Assembly (NCBI GenBank): GCA_021163585.1
Contig: JAGGTW010000124.1
Location: 1-10,461, forward strand
Origin: Desulfurococcales archaeon
GTDB lineage: Archaea > Thermoproteota > Thermoprotei_A > Sulfolobales > NBVN01
Direction: 5' to 3'
Length of the DNA stretch: 10,461 nt
Notes under the pieces: generated by a model
Told to the model about the DNA's origin: nothing
Seen by the model: only the letters and a program-made list of their open reading frames with translations
Databases searched by the model: none
Program-made: the position numbers and the translations under genes
Part shown: one piece after another, positions 1 to 7,109 of the stretch
Numbering within the stretch: the first letter of the stretch is position 1
How the letters are laid out: every line of letters begins with the position of its first letter

Positions 1-586
1 CAGCCTCAGTATTGAACACTATGTTAGTGGGTATGTACTCATACCTTCTATGCCAAACATACACAGGCCTACCAACACCATCACATGATATGTCCTCTAT
101 GTTTTGGTCACGCATGAGCGGGTCTATCGCTCCAAAACCCACAGCATCCCTCTCGACATAGTAGAGGATCTTGGACCACGACACACCGGGAGTTCTCCCT
201 AATCTGATCCTGTACTCCATTACTATCCTCTTAGCCTCCTTCTTGAAGTACTCTAGGTGGTGCTCCTCCGAGGGCGGCGGCCTGAGTTCCCAGTACAGTA
301 TCTCCATGATTTTATCGTAGATATCCTTCTCAGAGCTGGTCAGAGGTATTTCATCAAGCCAATAGACAGTCTCTCCTGTATCCGGGTCCTGAAGTATTCT
401 GGTCCATGCCCAAGGCTCGTAAAGCGGGTACGACTCAACCTCCTTAAAACCCGGAGGTATCTTAAACTTCCTGGGTTTCGCAGCGAGCTTTACTTCCTCA
501 TCTATAAACTCCTTTAGAATCTCCACAGGTTCCTCGCTCTTCTCCTTCTTCTTACCTCTCAGTATCCTAGAAAAAATCTTAACCAT
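1..586 (-). CDS. Archaeal type IV pilus / type II secretion ATPase (GspE/VirB11/TadA family), N-terminal part, cut by window edge
   Basis: Only the first 195 codons are visible; the gene continues leftward out of the window. Residues 1-40 are a charged leader rich in Lys and Glu. From about residue 52 comes the family's conserved N-terminal block (YPLYEPWAWTRI, then DPDTGETVYWLDEIPLT). Near residues 150-180 is the segment GFGAIDPLMRD, NIEDISCDG and VYVWHRRY, which is strongly conserved in archaeal GspE-like ATPases just before the nucleotide-binding core. The Walker A, Asp, Walker B and His boxes would lie outside the window. Known members are cytoplasmic hexamers that power assembly of pili, archaella or related secretion systems with a TadC/FlaJ-type membrane protein. 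The ATG at 586-584 is the only sensible start: an in-frame TAG lies three codons upstream, and AGGT sits 4 bases before it. Which appendage it serves cannot be told from this part. It is divergent from a giant secreted protein gene. Confidence 0.9.
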   Translation of the reverse strand, partial: MVKIFSRILRGKKKEKSEEPVEILKEFIDEEVKLAAKPRKFKIPPGFKEVESYPLYEPWAWTRILQDPDTGETVYWLDEIPLTSSEKDIYDKIMEILYWELRPPPSEEHHLEYFKKEAKRIVMEYRIRLGRTPGVSWSKILYYVERDAVGFGAIDPLMRDQNIEDISCDGVGRPVYVWHRRYEYIPTNIVFNTEA

Positions 587-590
587 AGCT

Positions 591-594
591 ACCT
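591..594 (-). promoter_or_regulatory. Ribosome binding site of the pilus ATPase gene
   Basis: On the minus strand, AGGT lies 4 bases before the ATG at 586. It is a short Shine-Dalgarno match; an in-frame stop just upstream leaves no other start nearby. Confidence 0.4.
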
Positions 595-634
595 AATTCC
601 TCCATACCCTAAGAACTAATATCTGGTTAATAGA

Positions 635-642
635 TTTTAAAA
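635..642 (-). promoter_or_regulatory. Candidate TATA box for the pilus ATPase gene
   Basis: TTTTAAAA lies about 50 bp upstream of the ATPase start codon. With the usual archaeal spacing of about 26 bp, transcription would begin near 612 and give a leader of roughly 26 bases. The element is self-complementary, so it could also be read toward the right. No start site has been measured. Confidence 0.4.
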
Positions 643-703
643 GTGTGTTAGTAATAGAATCTGCTGCCACAGACATAAAACCGTATCATTGAATGAGCAC
701 CCG

Positions 704-715
704 TAGCTGCAGCTA
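704..715. promoter_or_regulatory. 12-bp perfect palindrome in the divergent intergenic region
   Basis: TAGCTGCAGCTA is a perfect inverted repeat with no spacer, inside the 196-bp region between the divergent ATPase and surface-protein genes. It lies about 60 bp upstream of the ATPase TATA candidate and about 26 bp upstream of the rightward one. A dimeric regulator could bind here to control both genes, but this is inference from position and symmetry; a chance palindrome is possible. Confidence 0.3.
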
Positions 716-740
716 TATCGCAGGCATGTTTTCAGATTAG

Positions 741-749
741 TTTTATTAA
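741..749 (+). promoter_or_regulatory. Candidate TATA box for the large surface-protein gene
   Basis: TTTTATTAA is centred about 38 bp before the ATG at 783. With archaeal spacing the transcript would start near 771, just ahead of the Shine-Dalgarno motif, giving a leader of about a dozen bases. Confidence 0.35.
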
Positions 750-772
750 GGGATGTATGGAAGTTTTAGCTA

Positions 773-777
773 GAGGT
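773..777 (+). promoter_or_regulatory. Ribosome binding site of the surface-protein gene
   Basis: GAGGT ends 5 bases before the ATG at 783. An in-frame TAG at 771-773 rules out any earlier start, so this site and ATG fix the N-terminus and leave a clean signal peptide. Confidence 0.6.
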
Positions 778-782
778 CATAT

Positions 783-3700
783 ATGTTAACTACACCTGCA
801 CACACAGGGAAGATACTGTGCTCGCTGGTACTCATATTCCTCATAATTACACCTGCGATTCACCACTCCCTAGCCCAGGGAGCAGGTATAGATGAGCTGC
901 TGTCAAAGTACGGCAGCCCACTAGTTGTACCTCTAAGGAAGAACTTGAGCAATATTCAGGCAACATTCATAGACCCTAGCAGGGGGACTGCCCTACTGGT
1001 AGGTAGTATTGGTGGAGTTACTGTAGCTACGCTATTCAACACCAAGTACTTCGAGCTGGAGGGAGCTACCTACCCAATACTAGGTGAGCTGACATCCTAC
1101 GACGTAGATGACACTTACTCACCAACCCACTATGCCTTCGGAAGCAGTAGGGGGGAAGTACTTGTTCTGGGTTCTGAGGATCTAGCCTTCAAGTTCAGGT
1201 ACATACAGGGCGACGAATTCGGAGTGAGTAAGGTGTTCATAACGAAGGACATTGCTGCCGCTATGTTCGTGGGGAGCAGGACATTCGTTAAGGTATTTAA
1301 CTTAAGTACCGGTGGCTGGGTCGAGTACGGTGAGGTTGTGGGGAATGCTCCTAGGGAGTCAACAGAAAATATCAAAATAGTCGACCTCTCAATGCTCAAG
1401 TTCCTGTACGGTGATAAGGTAGGAACTAAGGACATGATTATGCTGGCGTACTACACTATACCTGTCTATAAGGTTCTCGTACAAGTAATTAATGCATCAA
1501 CTAATGAGCCGCTGGCTAATACAGTAGTCTATGTACGGAATGATGTACTGGGCACCATATACGAAGGTGTAACTGACCGTGAGGGATACGCACTAGTTCC
1601 AGTTGACCTGACTAAGAAAAGAGAGAACTTAACTGTATTTGTTAAATTGGAAACTACTTGCTATGAGTACACATTTACAAACGTGGAGCTCGAACCAATA
1701 GATACTAACGTCTACTCTTTAGGCAAGACCATCAGTGTACCGGGAGGTAATCCTGTACAGCCCCCTCAAGTGGTACGAAGGCTTATTCTTGACATAATAG
1801 ATTTTAGCGATGGTAAGCCGAGACGCATCAAGACTTTAAACAGAGATGACGTAATATCACTTAAGGTACATGCGTTCCTAGATGTCACGGTACTTGACCA
1901 AAAATACAAGTACTTGCTAGTACTTAGTGGTAGATTTGCTAACGACCCCAGCTACCCATCGCTCAGGATAATGCATCTCGATTCCTCATTTAATCTGCTT
2001 AGTGAGACAGAATACAGACTGTTTTCTGATATATCGGCAGTCACGTACACGCCTGACGGTAAGTACATAGTGGTAGGTACCGCCGGGGGTACCATATACG
2101 TTTTGAAGAGTAGTGCTACAGGAGTTAAGTACGAAGTACTTTGGGGGTACCGCATGCCTGCTAAAGTAACATCACTAGCCATGGCCAGTAAGGTGAGTAA
2201 GGCAGTTGCGATACTGGCTGGTGATGCAGTAGGGGACATTCAGCTACTCTACCTTCCTACTAGCGATGAATTAGTACCTATTTTACGGCTTAACAAGTCA
2301 CTCTCATATAATGTGAACTCGCCAGTAACGTCATTATCAACTACGTTAGACCTCAATACTGTAGTTATAGGTACAGCAAAAACTACGTACCTGATATCAG
2401 ACCTGGGGAACTACTTACTAGAGACAGGGAAGCCGATAGACTTAAGCAGTAGGGAGCTGCAGCAACTGCTAATACGTGCCGTAACAGTAAATCAAACCCC
2501 CATATCTAGCGCAGCCGTAAAAATATATGACAGTAGGGGCAGGCTGATAGCTGAGGGTTCAACCGACATTAACGGCACTTACAAAGTAGACTACATTTTA
2601 CCAGCAACATACAACTTAACTATCGAGCCCCCAGTCGACTACCTACAGAGGTACACCTCACTCATACAGGTATCTAAGGAAGTACAAGAAGTAAATGTGG
2701 TGTGTAATTACACAACCATACCAGTATACATCAGTTTACTGGATTCCGAAACCAGGGGCCCTATTGAAGAAGAGGTGACCCTCGCAATTACAGGACCTGA
2801 AACCTTCATAAAGTATAATGTATTAAGTGGGAACTCGTCCTTCTACGTTAGATTGCTTCCCGGCCACTACACCGTGAGTGTATCACCCAATAGGTACATT
2901 GTAGGTAAGCCTCTATATCAGGGCGCCGAAGCATCACTGGATGTGCCGAAAGATAAGAACGTAACAATATACTTAACACGCAATACATTCAGGCTAACGT
3001 TGAGGTTCATTGACGGCATAACACGGGGACCTCCAAGAGAGTCTGTAGAGGCAACCCTGTACAGGAATGGGAGAGTGGTTGCTAGAACTGAGATCAGCAC
3101 CTACAGAAACATCTTACCTCTGACTTTAAGGGATAAGGGCGTATTCATCGTTAAGGTTAATCCATTACCCCCAGAAAACCAAGAACCCTACTACGTCGGT
3201 GCGACATATGTAGTAAATGTAACGAGTGATACGCAGGAAGTGATCTTACTGAAGCCGAACTACATAAGTCTAGTACTCAATATTACAGATGAGAGAACTG
3301 GTGAGCCGCCTTTAACCTCCATAAAAGTACTACTGGATGGTGAACATGTTGAGACACTGCAAGCTAATGAGACCAAGGTTGCCCTCAAGGTGATTAAGGG
3401 AATTCACTCAATTGCGTTAGTACCGCAGCCAGAGTATAGCTACTTAAAAATACCACTGTACAATGCTACGGAATTACGTGTTGAAGTGTTGAGGGCTACC
3501 TCACTGAATATCTCATTAAAGAGAATATACTTCAAAGTACAGTTCAACATTAAAGACCACTATACAGGTAAGGGACCAGTAGAAAAAATTGTGCTACTGG
3601 TTAATAACGTCAAGATAGCTGAGATACTTCCTAATGCCACAGCACCAGTTACTTTCAGCACATTTCTGCACTCAGGTAAGAACACTATTCAATTCAAAGG

Positions 3701-4154
3701 AATGAACGTATATGTTGACTATATTAAGAAGATCGACATCAAAAACGAAACAACCATAAATGTTGAATTACTTCGGAAACTATACACATTGAAACTCATA
3801 GTTGTTAATGACATAGGTCAGAAAATAACTGGTGGCACGGTTGAGGTGCTGGGCACTAACCTGAAGTTCGAAACCGCCAGCAGCATAGTCGATGGTGAAG
3901 CATATTTAAAGCTACCCTTCGGCATGTACATTATTAAGGTAACTCAGCCTGGCTATGAAGCCGTGAGTACTGAGAGGGTTGTAGACCATGACATAGAGAT
4001 CTCAGTGGTTCTCTACCCGACAATAATGACCCTGTTAACTAGGTACTTGCCAGTAATCGTCGGTGTCAGCGTAATAGCAGCAATAATAGCTCTGGTATTT
4101 AAGTATAGAGCAAAGATCAAGAGCCTAATAGCACCAGAGGAGGAACTATTTTAG
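783..4154 (+). CDS. Large secreted, membrane-anchored surface protein with beta-propeller-like and multiple Ig-like (carboxypeptidase-regulatory-like) domains
   Basis: I do not recognise a named family for the whole 1123-residue protein. Residues 1-31 form a signal peptide (hydrophobic core about 11-24, likely cut after SLA at 31). Residues 32-227 and 334-563 read as propeller-like strands of the kind ending in GGTIYVLK or GSSRGEVLVLG. Between them, at 229-308, sits an Ig-like domain of the carboxypeptidase-regulatory kind (NEPLANTVVYV, VTDREGYALVPVD). Six further Ig-like units start near 564, 646, 736, 827, 916 and 1001, each about 80-90 residues. A membrane helix at about 1089-1106 is followed by a basic then acidic tail ending EEELF. 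Eighteen or so N-x-S/T sequons are spread over the outer part, as expected for a glycosylated crenarchaeal surface protein. The body should lie outside the cell, anchored by its C-terminus. It is divergent from a pilus-type ATPase, so a role in attachment, cell envelope or a secretion apparatus is plausible but inferred. Confidence 0.85.
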   Translation: MLTTPAHTGKILCSLVLIFLIITPAIHHSLAQGAGIDELLSKYGSPLVVPLRKNLSNIQATFIDPSRGTALLVGSIGGVTVATLFNTKYFELEGATYPILGELTSYDVDDTYSPTHYAFGSSRGEVLVLGSEDLAFKFRYIQGDEFGVSKVFITKDIAAAMFVGSRTFVKVFNLSTGGWVEYGEVVGNAPRESTENIKIVDLSMLKFLYGDKVGTKDMIMLAYYTIPVYKVLVQVINASTNEPLANTVVYVRNDVLGTIYEGVTDREGYALVPVDLTKKRENLTVFVKLETTCYEYTFTNVELEPIDTNVYSLGKTISVPGGNPVQPPQVVRRLILDIIDFSDGKPRRIKTLNRDDVISLKVHAFLDVTVLDQKYKYLLVLSGRFANDPSYPSLRIMHLDSSFNLLSETEYRLFSDISAVTYTPDGKYIVVGTAGGTIYVLKSSATGVKYEVLWGYRMPAKVTSLAMASKVSKAVAILAGDAVGDIQLLYLPTSDELVPILRLNKSLSYNVNSPVTSLSTTLDLNTVVIGTAKTTYLISDLGNYLLETGKPIDLSSRELQQLLIRAVTVNQTPISSAAVKIYDSRGRLIAEGSTDINGTYKVDYILPATYNLTIEPPVDYLQRYTSLIQVSKEVQEVNVVCNYTTIPVYISLLDSETRGPIEEEVTLAITGPETFIKYNVLSGNSSFYVRLLPGHYTVSVSPNRYIVGKPLYQGAEASLDVPKDKNVTIYLTRNTFRLTLRFIDGITRGPPRESVEATLYRNGRVVARTEISTYRNILPLTLRDKGVFIVKVNPLPPENQEPYYVGATYVVNVTSDTQEVILLKPNYISLVLNITDERTGEPPLTSIKVLLDGEHVETLQANETKVALKVIKGIHSIALVPQPEYSYLKIPLYNATELRVEVLRATSLNISLKRIYFKVQFNIKDHYTGKGPVEKIVLLVNNVKIAEILPNATAPVTFSTFLHSGKNTIQFKGMNVYVDYIKKIDIKNETTINVELLRKLYTLKLIVVNDIGQKITGGTVEVLGTNLKFETASSIVDGEAYLKLPFGMYIIKVTQPGYEAVSTERVVDHDIEISVVLYPTIMTLLTRYLPVIVGVSVIAAIIALVFKYRAKIKSLIAPEEELF

Positions 4155-4216
4155 CACAGCCACTCCATGATTCCCAACATGTTTCAGAAGCTACCAAACC
4201 ACTCCACGGAACTCTG

Positions 4217-4224
4217 TTTAAAAT
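4217..4224 (+). promoter_or_regulatory. Candidate TATA box for the glyA operon
   Basis: TTTAAAAT lies in the 113-bp gap after the surface-protein gene. Normal spacing would place the transcript start near 4247, about 20 bases before the preferred glyA start. A second AT-rich stretch at 4230-4236 would instead give a nearly leaderless transcript. Confidence 0.4.
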
Positions 4225-4256
4225 GAAGCTTTTATTCTCTGCAGAAAATCTTATGT

Positions 4257-4262
4257 GGTGAG
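4257..4262 (+). promoter_or_regulatory. Ribosome binding site that decides the glyA start
   Basis: GGTGAG is followed after 5 bases by GTG at 4268. It overlaps the other candidate GTG at 4262 and therefore cannot serve it, so it argues for the shorter protein. Confidence 0.5.
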
Positions 4263-4267
4263 TGCAT

Positions 4268-5566
4268 GTGTCACTACCTGAGGAGCTAATTAAGGTTGTC
4301 GAGATCACAAGAGCTCACAATAGATGGAGGAGGTTCGAGTGTATAAATCTGATAGCTTCTGAGAATGTAATGTCACCATTAGCTGAGGCTGCCTACTTCA
4401 CCGACATGATGCACAGGTACGCTGAGGGCAAGCCCAGGAAAAGATTCTACCAGGGTAATATATACACTGATGAAATAGAGCTTATGGTGATGGAGCTGAT
4501 GAGTAAGTTGCTGAACGTTAAGTACATAGAGCCTAGACCCATAAGCGGAACCATAGCAAATGCTGCTGTGTTCAGAGTCCTCGGAAACCCCGGTGACCAG
4601 GCACTTATAGCGCCAGTTCAAGCAGGCGCACACGTATCCCACACTAAGTTCGGTACATTAGGGGCCTTAGGGATCAAGCAGATTGAACTACCCTTCGACT
4701 TAGATAACTGGAATATTGATGTAGATAAGGCTGTTAAACTCATTGAGGAGATCAGGCCTAAGTTCGTAACCCTAGGTGCTAGTGTATACCTATTCCCTCA
4801 CCCAACAAATGAAGTAGCAGATGCTGCCCACGCCGTAGGTGCTAGGGTAGTGCATGACGTAGCCCACGTACTCGGGCTGATAGCAGGGAAAGTATGGCCG
4901 AACCCCATACACGACGGTGCTGACGTATCCACATCCTCCACACACAAGACATTTCCGGGACCGCAGGGAGGAATAATATTTACCAACGACGAAAAAATGT
5001 ATAAGACAATATCAAAGACAGTCTTCCCATGGTTTATAAGTAACCACCACCTCCACAGACTACCTGCAATGGCTGTTACAGCCATCGAGATGCTGCACTT
5101 CGGTGAGGAGTACGCACAGCAGGTAGTGAGAAATGCGAGAGCATTCGCGGAAGCGCTGGCGAGTGAGGGGTTCAAGGTACTGGCTGAACATCTAGGCTAC
5201 ACTAAATCCCACACACTGGTAGTTGATGTGCGGGAGCTAGGCGGCGGAGCTAAGGTAGCTAAGCTACTTGAGGATGCTAACATAATTACAAACAAAAACC
5301 TACTGCCCTGGGACCCACCAGAGAAAGTGAAAGACCCAAGCGGCTTGAGACTCGGTGTACAGGAAATGACCAGGTTCGGTATGAAGGAGAGCGACTTTAA
5401 GGAAGTAGCGAAGCTCATCCGTAAGGTTGCTGTAGACGGCAGAGATCCGAAGGAGGTGAAGAAAGAAGTAATAGAATTCCGCAAGCAGTTTACTGAGGTT
5501 AAGTACGCATTCAAGATGCCGGGAGAGTTCGAGAGGAGTCCCCTCCAGGTGCCAATGCTACTATGA
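4268..5566 (+). CDS. glyA: Serine hydroxymethyltransferase (PLP-dependent, archaeal type)
   Basis: This enzyme interconverts serine and glycine, passing the one-carbon unit to a reduced pterin (tetrahydrofolate, or a modified archaeal pterin). It is cytosolic and normally a homodimer. The product is 432 residues from GTG 4268, normal for the family. Visible signatures: LIASEN at 28-33; RFYQG at 59-63 with the conserved Tyr; the His of AHVSH at 122, which stacks on PLP; HDVAH with Asp197 and His200; STHK with the Schiff-base Lys227 in STSSTHKTFPGPQGG; and near the C-terminus LRLGVQEMTRFGM with the carboxylate-binding Arg. Start choice: an in-frame TGA precedes GTG 4262, leaving GTG 4262 or GTG 4268. 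The second has a GGTGAG site at good distance and gives MSLPEEL, a typical archaeal beginning. The stop overlaps the next gene's start (ATGA), so the two are translationally coupled. Confidence 0.96.
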   Translation: MSLPEELIKVVEITRAHNRWRRFECINLIASENVMSPLAEAAYFTDMMHRYAEGKPRKRFYQGNIYTDEIELMVMELMSKLLNVKYIEPRPISGTIANAAVFRVLGNPGDQALIAPVQAGAHVSHTKFGTLGALGIKQIELPFDLDNWNIDVDKAVKLIEEIRPKFVTLGASVYLFPHPTNEVADAAHAVGARVVHDVAHVLGLIAGKVWPNPIHDGADVSTSSTHKTFPGPQGGIIFTNDEKMYKTISKTVFPWFISNHHLHRLPAMAVTAIEMLHFGEEYAQQVVRNARAFAEALASEGFKVLAEHLGYTKSHTLVVDVRELGGGAKVAKLLEDANIITNKNLLPWDPPEKVKDPSGLRLGVQEMTRFGMKESDFKEVAKLIRKVAVDGRDPKEVKKEVIEFRKQFTEVKYAFKMPGEFERSPLQVPMLL

Positions 5567-6345
5567 CCCAACAGCATAGATGGGAGCTGATGACGTGGGA
5601 AGCTGTAGGTGAGGCATCAAGTAAGACTAACTCCTTAGTCATACTCCCTATCGGAAGCATAGAGCAGCACGGGCCCCACCTTCCAGTAGGTACGGATTTT
5701 TTGATCGCTGATAAAGTAGCAGAACACCTTACTACTGAGCTAAGGAAGAGGAATATATATGCAGTAAAGTTACCTCCTATTCCCTTTGGCCTGAGTGTTA
5801 TGTGGCGGGCTTACCCAGGAACAATTACCCTCAGTTACGAAACCCTAATAAAGCTGATATGTGAAGTACTGACCTCAGTAATTACTTCCGGTTTCCACAA
5901 CGTATTAATTTTAAATGCTCACTCAGGTAACTCTGATGCATTACGGGTTGCGGCTAGGGAGGCTGTAGAGCAAGTTGGGAAGGGTAAGGTTGCTGTAGTG
6001 ACCGTGTGGGAGTTCGTAGGCGATGTAATAAAGTCCGTATTTGAGACGCCGTTCTTTCATGCAGATGAGGTAGAGACGAGTGTAGCACTTGCTCTAGGAG
6101 TTCCAGTAGCTAAGAAACCTGATAGGTCACCACCAGTATTTAGGAGGTATGACAGGTGGCACAGCCTTGACCTCACAGAGCGGCCTAAGGCGTACGTATT
6201 TAGGTCAGAATCACGTGCCATGCACGGACCGGGAGCCTTTGGCCAGCCTGACAAAGCAAGCAGAAGTAAGGGAGAATTTTTACTCACAGAATTAATAAGT
6301 AGGCTGGCTGACTTTGTAGCTGACTTTCTCAAAGATGAAGTATGA
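5563..6345 (+). CDS. Creatininase-superfamily metal-dependent amidohydrolase (FAPy deformylase / MftE-like side of the family)
   Basis: The 260-residue product has the whole creatininase fold signature. LPIGSIEQHGPHLPVGTD at 28-45 supplies metal ligands Glu34, His36 and Asp45, LNAHSGN supplies His120, and HADEVETS at 166-173 supplies an acidic pair, Glu169 and Glu171. Bacterial creatininase has a metal-binding Glu two residues after that His; here it is Gly (HSGN), as in archaeal FAPy deformylase (ArfB) and mycofactocin MftE proteins, where the Glu of the H-A-x-E-x-E-T-S motif is thought to serve. A deformylase or peptidase-like hydrolase is therefore more likely than creatinine breakdown. 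ArfB acts in archaeal riboflavin and F420 synthesis, but I cannot assign that substrate from sequence alone. The ATG at 5563 overlaps the glyA stop by 4 bp. A second ATG at codon 10 is possible, but the RWELMTWEAV start is family-like. Confidence 0.88.
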   Translation: MTQQHRWELMTWEAVGEASSKTNSLVILPIGSIEQHGPHLPVGTDFLIADKVAEHLTTELRKRNIYAVKLPPIPFGLSVMWRAYPGTITLSYETLIKLICEVLTSVITSGFHNVLILNAHSGNSDALRVAAREAVEQVGKGKVAVVTVWEFVGDVIKSVFETPFFHADEVETSVALALGVPVAKKPDRSPPVFRRYDRWHSLDLTERPKAYVFRSESRAMHGPGAFGQPDKASRSKGEFLLTELISRLADFVADFLKDEV

Positions 6346-6352
6346 AGGCACA

Positions 6353-7048
6353 CTACTCAATAATGCGGTACTCCCTGCCTGCATGAAGGTAGACCAAGCC
6401 CTCCTTAATCATGGCGTCAAGCAGTACTTTTTCAGAGCTGCTTAAGTTACGTACTTCACTAATGTGGAGCGGGAACTTAGCCTTAAAGTTACTTAAGAAG
6501 TCTTGACTAACAAGGTACCCTGCTACGGGAACCAAAGAGCCGTTGCTTATGTATGACTCCAGAGGCTTCCTAGCGATTTTCTTAGCCTCCTCAACACTGA
6601 GTATTCCCTTCTCGCGCAACTCCTTAACAAGTAGGTCCTCACCTGACCTCTCCGACCTCTCCTCGCTTTTATAAGGTCTCCTCCCACCTGACTTAACACT
6701 AGCTATTCTAAGCAGATCCAACTCCTGCTCAAGTTTCCTGATTCTTGAGCTTAACCTATCGACCTCGTTCTTTAAGTAATTTACGGTACTTACCAGATCC
6801 TCAATAATGTCTTTAATCTTATCCAGATCCCTACTGCCTGGCTCACTAACCCCTTCACTAATTACAGGAGGAACCACGCGAACTACGTAACCTCCCTTAG
6901 TAGACCTGACAACATATCCTGCCTCCCTAAGCCTGTAGAGAGCTGCCCTAACAGAAGATAGAGGCATACCTAAAGCATCAGCTATCTCCCTAGGCGTGGC
7001 CCCCGGATTATTCTTCAAAAACGCGATTACTCTCTGATCAACACTCAA
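6353..7048 (-). CDS. Winged-helix DNA-binding protein with central coiled coil, likely transcription regulator
   Basis: The protein has 231 residues. Residues 1-60 are a winged helix-turn-helix: GATPREIADALGMPLSSVRAALYRLREAGYV forms the helices and RSTKGGYVVRVVP the wing, of the MarR/ArsR-like or Lrp-like general type. Residues 75-115 form a heptad-rich coiled coil (IEDLVSTVNYLKNEVDRL, IRKLEQELDLL) that should dimerise it. After a charged, flexible linker (about 118-136), residues 138-231 form a mixed helical domain that may hold a second winged helix (LSSSEKVLLDAMIKEGLVYLHAGREYRI). No metal, nucleotide or catalytic motif is visible, and I know no named family for the full architecture. TTG at 7048 is the start: an in-frame TAG lies two codons upstream and later starts would cut the HTH. 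Its stop is 7 bp from that of the convergent creatininase gene. The target is unknown; autoregulation would be usual. Confidence 0.75.
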   Translation of the reverse strand: MSVDQRVIAFLKNNPGATPREIADALGMPLSSVRAALYRLREAGYVVRSTKGGYVVRVVPPVISEGVSEPGSRDLDKIKDIIEDLVSTVNYLKNEVDRLSSRIRKLEQELDLLRIASVKSGGRRPYKSEERSERSGEDLLVKELREKGILSVEEAKKIARKPLESYISNGSLVPVAGYLVSQDFLSNFKAKFPLHISEVRNLSSSEKVLLDAMIKEGLVYLHAGREYRIIE

Positions 7049-7077
7049 TCTCTATCAGTAAGTTAGTTGCTTATAGG

Positions 7078-7087
7078 ATTATAAAGC
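7078..7087 (-). promoter_or_regulatory. TATA box for the winged-helix gene
   Basis: GCTTTATAAT on the minus strand is a good archaeal TATA element, in the 61-bp gap behind serS. A start site about 26 bp downstream, near 7056, would give a leader of only about 8 bases before the TTG at 7048, which lacks a clear Shine-Dalgarno site. The gene is thus probably transcribed on its own as a nearly leaderless message. Confidence 0.55.
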
Positions 7088-7109
7088 ATAATGAATAAAG
7101 TGTTTTTCC

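Noticed and set aside
257..517. 86-codon open frame on the plus strand
   Set aside because: It lies wholly inside the pilus ATPase gene on the other strand, whose translation is strongly family-like.
587..782. Possible tRNA or C/D-box guide RNA in the divergent gap
   Set aside because: I found no cloverleaf-like arms and no paired C and D boxes at workable spacing; the region is better explained as promoters.
4798..5577. Two open frames of about 125 codons on the minus strand
   Set aside because: They are antisense to glyA, have Ser/Thr-rich low-quality translations and no supporting start signals.
5563..6345. True creatininase (creatinine amidohydrolase)
   Set aside because: The metal-binding Glu two residues after His120 is replaced by Gly, which fits other branches of the superfamily better.
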